Shown in pieces: positions 1-4,976 of a stretch of DNA of 6,312 nt. The stretch spans positions 1-6,312 of the forward strand of contig CADCRB010000285.1 in NCBI GenBank assembly GCA_902803745.1, given 5' to 3'. Position 1 is the first letter of the stretch; the number at the start of each line of letters is the position of its first letter. The position numbers were made by a program, and so were the translations under genes. The notes beneath the pieces are model-generated. The model did no database searches. It saw only the letters and a list, made by a program, of their open reading frames with translations, and was not told the origin of the DNA. Source of the stretch: an uncultured Lachnospiraceae bacterium. GTDB taxonomy: Bacteria > Bacillota > Clostridia > Lachnospirales > Lachnospiraceae.

Positions 1-1137
1 TCTCTGAACCTCGCTGGTTCCTTCATAGATCTCCGTGATCTTGGCATCGCGCATCATTCTCTCTACATCATATTCCTTGATATAGCCGTATCCACCGTGA
101 AGCTGGACAGCCTTGGTCGTAACTTCCATTGCTACCTCAGCAGCGCACAGCTTAGCCTGAGCCGCTTCCACAGAATAAGAAACCTTGTTATTCTGCACAT
201 ATTCATCCTTCTTCCTTGCTGCCTTATATACAAGAAGTCTGGCTGCCTCTACCTTCGTAGCCATATCAGCAAGCTGGAACTGTGTATTCTGGAAGTTTCC
301 GATAGCTTTACCAAACTGCTTTCTTTCCTTGACATAGTTTATCGTGGTCTCAAGCGCACCTGCAGCAAGTCCCAGCGCCTGGGCAGCTATACCGATACGT
401 CCGCCGTCCAGAGTATGCATCGCGATCTTAAATCCGTTGCCCTGCTTGCCGAGGAGATTTTCCTTAGGGATGCGGCAGTCTGTGAATATAAGCTCATAGG
501 TGGCCGAACCGCATATACCCATCTTATTTTCCTTAGTACCGAAGGTGAATCCCGGAGTGCCTTTTTCTACGATGAAAGCAGATATCTCCTTCATCATGCG
601 CCCTCTTTTCTCTACCTTTCCGGTCACTGCAAATATCACATATACGTCAGCTTCTTTTCCGTTTGTGATAAAGCACTTGGAGCCGTTAAGCACCCACTCG
701 TCTCCGTCAAGCACAGCCTTGGTCTGCTGTCCCTGAGCGTCAGTACCTGCACCGGGCTCGGTAAGTCCGAATGCTCCGAGCTTCTCGCCCTTTGCAAGGG
801 GCACCACATACTTCTGCTTCTGCTCTTCCGTACCGAAAGTAAGGATAGGATCCACACAAAGAGATGTATGCGCAGATACTATAACTCCTGTTGTACCGCA
901 AACCTTTGACAGCTCTTCCACGCACATTGCGTAGGTCAGTATGTCACAGCCCTGTCCGCCGTACTCCTTGGGCACGGGTATGCCCATAAAGCCGTACTTT
1001 GCCATCTTCTCAACGGTCTCTCTCGGGAATCTGTGCTCCTGATCGATCTCCTGCGCAAGCGGCTTTACTTCTTTCTCGGCGAAATCCTTGAAAAGCTGTC
1101 TCGCCATCTCATGTTCTTTTGGTAAAGTAAAATCCAT
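1..1137 (-). CDS. bcd: Butyryl-CoA dehydrogenase (short-chain acyl-CoA dehydrogenase), C-terminus cut by the window edge
   Basis: This FAD enzyme reduces crotonyl-CoA to butyryl-CoA in the cytoplasm, the last step of butyryl-CoA formation. In clostridia it works with EtfAB, bifurcating electrons from NADH to crotonyl-CoA and ferredoxin. The frame is open from ATG at 1137 to base 1, giving 379 residues beginning MDFTLPKEHEMARQ. The family is about 380-390 residues long, so only a few residues and the stop are missing. Visible marks are the helical N-domain (about 1-120), the first acyl-CoA dehydrogenase signature with GLTEPGAGTDA (124-134), the beta middle domain (to about 230) and the helical C-domain with the second signature QLHGGYGYIKEYDVERMMRD (345-364). 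The catalytic base is Glu372 in IYEGTSEVQR, at the window edge. A GGAGG site (1148-1152) lies 10 nt before the ATG. It is last of the four visible operon genes, 23 bp after hbd; etfB and etfA are expected next (inference). Confidence 0.96.
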   Translation of the reverse strand, partial: MDFTLPKEHEMARQLFKDFAEKEVKPLAQEIDQEHRFPRETVEKMAKYGFMGIPVPKEYGGQGCDILTYAMCVEELSKVCGTTGVIVSAHTSLCVDPILTFGTEEQKQKYVVPLAKGEKLGAFGLTEPGAGTDAQGQQTKAVLDGDEWVLNGSKCFITNGKEADVYVIFAVTGKVEKRGRMMKEISAFIVEKGTPGFTFGTKENKMGICGSATYELIFTDCRIPKENLLGKQGNGFKIAMHTLDGGRIGIAAQALGLAAGALETTINYVKERKQFGKAIGNFQNTQFQLADMATKVEAARLLVYKAARKKDEYVQNNKVSYSVEAAQAKLCAAEVAMEVTTKAVQLHGGYGYIKEYDVERMMRDAKITEIYEGTSEVQR

Positions 1138-1160
1138 GATTCTTGTTCCTCCATATTTTC

Positions 1161-2036
1161 TTATTGCTTGTCTGTCGGTACTTTACCACCGTCAGCATAG
1201 TTATAGAATCCGATGCCTGTCTTTACTCCGAGTTTCTTTCCCCTGACCATCTTCTTAAGCAGCGGAGCAGGACGGTACTTGGAGTCTCCGGTCTCATTGT
1301 AAAGTGTCTCCATTATTGCGAGTACTATGTCAAGACCTACATAATCACCGAGCTCCAAAGGACCCATAGGGTGATTACAGCCAAGCTTCATAGCCGTATC
1401 GATACCCTCGATATCGGATATACCCTCCGAGTATACAAAGATTCCTTCATTGATCAGCGGGATAAGTATCCTGTTTACGACGAAGCCCGGAGCTTCATTA
1501 ACCTGCACAGGAGATTTGCCGAGTTTTACAGAAATATCATTTACTTTCTTTACAAGATCAGCCGGAGTATTTGCTCCTGCGATAACCTCAACGAGCTTCA
1601 TACGGTCTGCCGGGTTGAAGAAATGCATTCCGATGATCGGCTTGGGAAGTCCCGCACCAATCTCAGTGATCGAAAGCGAAGAAGTATTGGAAGCAAAAAT
1701 GCAGTCTTCATTCTTTACGATATTCTCCATCAGATCCTTGAAGCAGTCCTGCTTGATCTGCATCACCTCAAGTGCGGCCTCGACTACCAGATCAGGATCT
1801 GTAGCTATGGAATTAAGTCCCGTCTCGAATTTAGCCAGATATTTATCAGCCGTTGCCTGATCGATCTTTTCCTTCGACACAAGCTTTTCATAGCCCTTCT
1901 TTATCTTAGCAAGTCCACCCTCGGCAAACTCTGTCTTGATATCGCAGAGATATACCTTTTCAAAATCATCGCACTGTGCAAATGCCTTTGCGATACCCTG
2001 CCCCATAGTACCGGCGCCGATTACTGCTACCTTCAT
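1161..2036 (-). CDS. hbd: 3-hydroxybutyryl-CoA dehydrogenase
   Basis: This cytoplasmic enzyme reduces acetoacetyl-CoA to 3-hydroxybutyryl-CoA with NAD(P)H, the second step of the butyryl-CoA route. The protein has 291 residues, close to the usual clostridial Hbd length of about 280-290. The N-terminal Rossmann fold carries the dinucleotide-binding motif GAGTMGQG (7-14), with an acidic residue (Asp32) ending the second strand, which suggests NADH preference (inference). Catalytic residues expected from the family are present: Ser119 in SNTSS, His138 in GMHFFNP, Glu150 in KLVEVI and Asn188 in GFVVNR. The C-terminal domain (about 185-280) holds the helical dimerisation part, with NHPMGPLELGDYVGLD at 221-236. 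I chose ATG 2036 because it begins MKVAVIGAG and has AGGAGG 8 nt upstream; an earlier in-frame ATG at 2078 would overlap the end of crt and has no family support. It lies between crt (22 bp) and bcd (23 bp). Confidence 0.97.
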   Translation of the reverse strand: MKVAVIGAGTMGQGIAKAFAQCDDFEKVYLCDIKTEFAEGGLAKIKKGYEKLVSKEKIDQATADKYLAKFETGLNSIATDPDLVVEAALEVMQIKQDCFKDLMENIVKNEDCIFASNTSSLSITEIGAGLPKPIIGMHFFNPADRMKLVEVIAGANTPADLVKKVNDISVKLGKSPVQVNEAPGFVVNRILIPLINEGIFVYSEGISDIEGIDTAMKLGCNHPMGPLELGDYVGLDIVLAIMETLYNETGDSKYRPAPLLKKMVRGKKLGVKTGIGFYNYADGGKVPTDKQ

Positions 2037-2044
2037 ATATGTAT

Positions 2045-2050
2045 CCTCCT
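2045..2050 (-). promoter_or_regulatory. Shine-Dalgarno site that fixes the hbd start
   Basis: A perfect AGGAGG on the minus strand sits 8 nt before ATG 2036, in the 22-bp gap after the crt stop codon. It shows that hbd starts at 2036 rather than at the in-frame ATG at 2078, which would add 14 residues lying over the crt 3' end and this site. Confidence 0.9.
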
Positions 2051-2058
2051 CTGTTTTA

Positions 2059-2853
2059 TTACTTGTTTTGAAAATCAACCTTCTTTACTTTTGCCGGATC
2101 ATCCTTCTTTCTGAGGAAATTCGCCATTCCCTCCTGCTGATCCCAGGATTCAAAGCATGATCCGAAAAGCTTCTCCTCAAGAGCAATCGCCTCATCCATA
2201 GGAAGATCCAGACCTTCATTTATCGCTTTCTTGCATGCGCGAACTGCTATAGGAGCATTACCTGCTATGATACCTGCCATCTTCTCAGCCTGTTCCATAA
2301 GCTCCTCTGCAGGATATACCGCATTAACCAGACCTATTCGCAGCGCCTCATCCGCCTTTATATTGCGGCCTGTATATATCAGCTGCTTTGCCATGCCCGG
2401 TCCGACTATTCGGGCAAGCCTCTGCGTACCACCGAATCCAGGCGTGATGCCAAGTCCTACCTCCGGCTGTCCGAAAGTCGCGCTCTCGGATGCTATCCTG
2501 ATATCACAGCTCATGGATATCTCGCAGCCGCCGCCCAATGCAAAACCATTCACTGCGGCGATGAAAGGAATAGGGCAGGTCTCTATCTTTCGGAAAATAT
2601 CATTTCCTTTCTTTCCAAACGCCTCACCCTCTGCCTTGGAGAGAGTACTCATCTCACCGATATCCGCGCCCGCCACGAAAGATTTTTCTCCCGCGCCGGT
2701 AAGCACTACTGCTCTTACCACATCAAGATCGATACTGCTTATGACCTTGTCAAGATCGTCAAGGACTTCAGAATTGAGCGCATTAAGCGCCTGCTCTCTG
2801 TTTATAGTGATAACGGCATAATTGCCTTTAACCTCATAATCTACAAATCCCAT
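2059..2853 (-). CDS. crt: 3-hydroxybutyryl-CoA dehydratase (crotonase, enoyl-CoA hydratase family)
   Basis: Crotonase dehydrates 3-hydroxybutyryl-CoA to crotonyl-CoA, the third step from acetyl-CoA to butyryl-CoA, in the cytoplasm. The protein has 264 residues, normal for clostridial Crt (about 260). The crotonase fold is clear: the N-terminal strand ending in ITINREQALNALN (15-27), the CoA-binding and oxyanion-hole segment FVAGADIGEM (59-68), and the second oxyanion segment NGFALGGGCEISMSCD (102-117). Both catalytic glutamates of the hydratase subgroup are present, Glu111 in GGGCE and Glu131 in FGQPEVGLG, which argues for a true hydratase rather than an isomerase or hydrolase relative. The C-terminal helices (about 195-264) close the oligomer. 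The start at 2853 follows the thl stop by 14 bp, with a GGGAGAAGGA purine-rich ribosome site in that gap. The short spacing suggests cotranscription, and perhaps translational coupling, with thl. Confidence 0.97.
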   Translation of the reverse strand: MGFVDYEVKGNYAVITINREQALNALNSEVLDDLDKVISSIDLDVVRAVVLTGAGEKSFVAGADIGEMSTLSKAEGEAFGKKGNDIFRKIETCPIPFIAAVNGFALGGGCEISMSCDIRIASESATFGQPEVGLGITPGFGGTQRLARIVGPGMAKQLIYTGRNIKADEALRIGLVNAVYPAEELMEQAEKMAGIIAGNAPIAVRACKKAINEGLDLPMDEAIALEEKLFGSCFESWDQQEGMANFLRKKDDPAKVKKVDFQNK

Positions 2854-2867
2854 ACATCCTTCTCCCT

Positions 2868-4064
2868 TCAGTCGACAGCCTTAACCACAGCAGCGCAGCC
2901 CATTCCTCCGCCTATGCAAAGGGTTGCAAGGCCTGTCTTTGCTCCGGTTCTCTTCATGTTGTGAAGGAGTGTTACAAGAATACGCGCGCCGGATGCTCCT
3001 ACCGGATGTCCGAGTGCTATAGCTCCGCCGTTCAGGTTCAGCTTGTTAAGGTCAAATCCAAGGTCCTTGCCTACTGCCACTGACTGTGCAGCAAAAGCCT
3101 CATTAGCCTCATAGATATCAAAATCTTCTATCTTCATCCCGGTCTTTTCCATGACCTTCCTGGTAGCTGCTACGGGACCTATTCCCATGATCGAAGGATC
3201 TACACCTGCCAGAGCTCCAGCCACGAATTCAGCCATAGGAGTTACTCCGAGTTCCTTTGCTTTTTCTTCTGTCATGACCACTACGGCTGCTGCTCCGTCA
3301 TTGATGCCTGATGCATTACCGGCTGTTACGAAACCATCCGGATTGATGGGCTTAAGCTTTGCCAGGCCTTCCATTGTAGAGCCCTGTCTCGGACCCTCAT
3401 CGGTGTCAAAAATGACCATCTCTTTCTTTTTCTTATATTCTACAGGTACTATCTCGTCTTTAAATGCGCCGGTCTCTATGGCTTTGCAGGCTTTCAGCTG
3501 GCTGTTAAGTGCAAACTCATCAAGCTCTTCTCTTGTGAGATTCCACTGCCTTGCTATATTATCTGCGGTAGTGATCATATGGTAATCATTGAAAGCATCC
3601 CAGAGCGCATCCTTTATCATCGTGTCTACAAGAGCTCCCTGGCTCTGATCGGGACGTAACATCCTGTATCCATATCTTCCGTTAGGTATGGCAAAAGGAG
3701 CCATTGACATGTTCTCCACTCCACCTGCAACTACGATATCCGCATCCCCGGCCTGTATCATCTGCGCTGCCATATTTACGCAGTTAAGACCTGATCCGCA
3801 GACTACGTTTACAGTCACTGCCGGTGTCTCTATAGGAAGTCCTGCTCCTATTGAAGCCTGACGGGCTACATTCTGCCCCAGACCTGCCTGTATTACACAT
3901 CCCATATACACATGGTCTACCTTATCCGCAGGAACCCCGGCTCTTGCAAGTGCCTCTTTGATCACTATAGTTCCCAGTTTTGCAGCAGGAGTCGTGGATA
4001 GCGAGCCTCCCATTGTGCCAATAGCCGTACGACAAGCTCCGGCCAAGACGATCTTTTTAGACAT
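2868..4064 (-). CDS. thl: Acetyl-CoA C-acetyltransferase (biosynthetic thiolase)
   Basis: This thiolase condenses two acetyl-CoA to acetoacetyl-CoA, the entry step of the butyrate pathway. The 398-residue protein is close to the usual length (about 392). Cys89 in NVVCGSGL is the acyl-carrying nucleophile, NEAFA (321-325) and GHP with His353 (352-354) form the active site, and Cys383 in LCIGGGMG is the acid/base cysteine. GVENMSMAPF (115-124) and WDAFNDYHM (155-163) match the substrate loop region of clostridial ThlA. ThlA of Clostridium acetobutylicum has a redox switch between the equivalent cysteines (88 and 378), so the same control is possible here (inference). The start at 4064 has a strong AAGGAGG (4071-4077) 6 nt upstream. 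It is the first gene of the operon, behind the promoter at 4162-4190. A degradative role (fadA/atoB type) is unlikely given the neighbours crt, hbd and bcd. Confidence 0.97.
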   Translation of the reverse strand: MSKKIVLAGACRTAIGTMGGSLSTTPAAKLGTIVIKEALARAGVPADKVDHVYMGCVIQAGLGQNVARQASIGAGLPIETPAVTVNVVCGSGLNCVNMAAQMIQAGDADIVVAGGVENMSMAPFAIPNGRYGYRMLRPDQSQGALVDTMIKDALWDAFNDYHMITTADNIARQWNLTREELDEFALNSQLKACKAIETGAFKDEIVPVEYKKKKEMVIFDTDEGPRQGSTMEGLAKLKPINPDGFVTAGNASGINDGAAAVVVMTEEKAKELGVTPMAEFVAGALAGVDPSIMGIGPVAATRKVMEKTGMKIEDFDIYEANEAFAAQSVAVGKDLGFDLNKLNLNGGAIALGHPVGASGARILVTLLHNMKRTGAKTGLATLCIGGGMGCAAVVKAVD

Positions 4065-4161
4065 TCAGTACCTCCTTCAATTCAACACGTGATTATTTAT
4101 ACTGCGGTACAGTCTTAAAATTACAGACAGCTTGTATCCGCGCGTATAGACTTGCCGTAAT
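4065..4161 (-). other. Leader (5' UTR) of the butyryl-CoA operon
   Basis: About 90 nt lie between the predicted transcription start and thl. Apart from the AAGGAGG ribosome site at 4071-4077 and a TATAAA hexamer at 4096-4101 that could be a weak second -10, I see no stable long hairpin, no recognisable riboswitch and no leader peptide. The extent depends on the predicted promoter being right. Confidence 0.45.
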
Positions 4162-4190
4162 AGTTTATCACAGCGGGGGTCGGTTTTCAA
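4162..4190 (-). promoter_or_regulatory. Predicted sigma-A promoter of the thl-crt-hbd-bcd operon
   Basis: On the minus strand there is a -35 box TTGAAA (4185-4190), a 17-nt spacer, and a -10 box TAAACT (4162-4167) preceded by TGA, an extended -10 TGn motif. The boxes match consensus at 5/6 and 4/6. The start would fall near 4155, giving a leader of about 90 nt before thl. It lies just after the hpf terminator, as expected for a new transcription unit. A TATAAA at 4096-4101 is a possible second -10, but its -35 is poor. Confidence 0.65.
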
Positions 4191-4217
4191 CGGCGATGAA
4201 CAAGATAGTCAGTCGGT

Positions 4218-4250
4218 TAATAAAAGAGAGCTGCCAGCAGGCAGCTCCCC
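4218..4250 (-). terminator. Intrinsic terminator downstream of hpf
   Basis: In the minus-strand transcript an 8-bp perfect stem GAGCTGCC/GGCAGCTC (4240-4247 with 4228-4235) closes a 4-nt loop (4236-4239), and the tract TCTTTTATT follows directly. The stem can extend outward by a few G-C and G-U pairs. It begins about 25 bp after the hpf stop, and ends hpf transcription before the thl promoter. Confidence 0.88.
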
Positions 4251-4273
4251 TAATCTCGCTATTTATAAATACA

Positions 4274-4801
4274 TCACACCTCCGGCTCGATAAGTCCGTA
4301 GGTATTTGCCTTTCTTTTATACACCACGTTCACTTCATTTGTTTCTGCATTATTAAATACATAAAAGTTATGTCCCAGAAGCTCCATCTGCACACAGGCA
4401 TCCTCAGGATACATCGGCTTCATGTCAAACTGCTTGGTCCGGACAATCTTTATTTCATCATCATCCTGATAATCCCTCTCGATATATTCCCTCTTAAATG
4501 ACTCAGAAGCCTGTTCTTTGTCTATTATCTTGTTCTTATATTTTTTCAGCTGTCTCTCTATGATCTCTTCTACCAGATCTATCGAAATATACATATCGTT
4601 GCTGACCTGTTCCGAACGTATGATACTTCCCTTCACCGGTATCGTGACTTCAATCTTATGACGTTCCTTCTCCACCGATAATGTCACATGAACCTCTGTA
4701 TCAGGTGAAAAGTACTTTTCAAGCTTTCCTATCTTTTCTTCTACATTAGCTCTGAGTCCCGGGGTGACCTCGATATTTTTACCCACTATTATGAATTTCA
4801 T
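4274..4801 (-). CDS. hpf: Long-form ribosome hibernation promoting factor (HPF/YfiA family)
   Basis: Long-form HPF binds the 30S subunit in stationary phase or stress, blocks the mRNA/tRNA channel and pairs ribosomes into inactive 100S dimers through its C-terminal domain. The protein has 175 residues, in the normal long-form range. The N-terminal S30AE domain (about 1-95) begins MKFIIVGKNIEVTPGLR, with KIGKLEKYF at 24-31 and the basic helix EEIIERQLKKYKNKI (78-92) that contacts rRNA. An acidic linker with DYQDDDE (110-116) follows, then the C-terminal dimerisation domain (about 117-175) with the conserved FDMKPMYPEDACVQMELLGH (125-144) and FYVFNNAETNEVNVVYKRK. ATG 4801 has AGGAGG (4809-4814) 7 nt upstream. 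The gene is flanked by its own promoter and terminator, so it appears monocistronic. It has no evident functional link to the butyrate genes. Confidence 0.96.
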   Translation of the reverse strand: MKFIIVGKNIEVTPGLRANVEEKIGKLEKYFSPDTEVHVTLSVEKERHKIEVTIPVKGSIIRSEQVSNDMYISIDLVEEIIERQLKKYKNKIIDKEQASESFKREYIERDYQDDDEIKIVRTKQFDMKPMYPEDACVQMELLGHNFYVFNNAETNEVNVVYKRKANTYGLIEPEV

Positions 4802-4860
4802 GACAAAACCTCCTGATCATAAATATAGGTGGAGACAGGCATGACCCGCATCCGTACAGA

Positions 4861-4883
4861 GAATCCATTAATTAAGGGGATTC
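4861..4883 (-). other. Possible 5'-end hairpin in the hpf leader
   Basis: A 6-bp inverted repeat GAATCC/GGATTC (4861-4866 and 4878-4883) encloses an 11-nt AT-rich loop holding TTAATTAA (4868-4875). It begins at about the predicted hpf transcription start (near 4884), so the transcript would open with this hairpin. It might stabilise the mRNA or be a DNA operator. The stem is short, so chance is possible. Confidence 0.35.
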
Positions 4884-4890
4884 CGTAAAC

Positions 4891-4919
4891 AGTATATCAA
4901 ACGGCTTATCGCTTTGCAA
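4891..4919 (-). promoter_or_regulatory. Predicted sigma-A promoter of hpf
   Basis: On the minus strand there is a -35 box TTGCAA (4914-4919), a 17-nt spacer and a -10 box TATACT (4891-4896), with TGA just before the -10 (extended -10). The -10 matches consensus at 5/6. The start would be near 4884, giving a leader of about 80 nt. It lies just downstream of the hairpin that follows the hydrolase gene, consistent with an independent hpf transcript. Confidence 0.72.
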
Positions 4920-4925
4920 TCAGTA

Positions 4926-4951
4926 AGGGCTGCCACCTATGTGACAGCCCT
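4926..4951 (-). terminator. Strong hairpin after the NlpC/P60 gene, probable terminator lacking a good U-tract
   Basis: In the minus-strand RNA an 11-bp stem forms around a 4-nt loop: AGGGCTG, then T, then CAC pair with GTG, G and CAGCCCT (4941-4951 with 4926-4936), with one U-G wobble. On the plus strand the same position is a C/A mismatch, so the structure is better in the minus-strand transcript, fitting a role after the minus-strand hydrolase gene. It starts 25 bp past that stop. Only scattered U follow (UACUGAUUGC), so termination may be inefficient or factor-dependent. Confidence 0.55.
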
Positions 4952-4976
4952 AAGGATTCCTGATAACTCTCTTTGT

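Noticed and set aside
97..909. A 270-codon open frame on the plus strand
   Set aside because: It is antisense to bcd, whose minus-strand frame reads as a full acyl-CoA dehydrogenase. The plus product is rich in Leu, Ser, Cys and His with no family resemblance.
2037..2078. Upstream in-frame ATG at 2078 extending hbd by 14 residues
   Set aside because: The extension overlaps the crt 3' end and the AGGAGG site, and Hbd proteins begin at the MKVAVIGAG-type strand.
1143..2114. A 323-codon open frame on the plus strand
   Set aside because: It is antisense to the whole of hbd. The composition is typical of a shadow frame, with no Shine-Dalgarno site and no recognisable domain.
2231..2821. Plus-strand open frame antisense to crt (and a similar one at 3151-3585 antisense to thl)
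   Set aside because: Ala/Ser/Pro-rich shadows of well-conserved minus-strand enzymes; no independent evidence of coding.
4082..4090. CACGTG palindrome in the thl leader as a possible operator
   Set aside because: Six-base palindrome with no extended symmetry in the flanks; expected by chance at this length.
4110..4135. Repeated CTGT/ACAG words in the thl leader as a possible attenuator or riboswitch
   Set aside because: Only 4-5 bp of pairing can be formed, with no U-tract and no known riboswitch core.
4261..4270. Perfect 10-bp palindrome ATTTATAAAT just after hpf
   Set aside because: Short and entirely A/T apart from nothing else, so likely chance; it lies between the hpf stop and its terminator with no matching site elsewhere.
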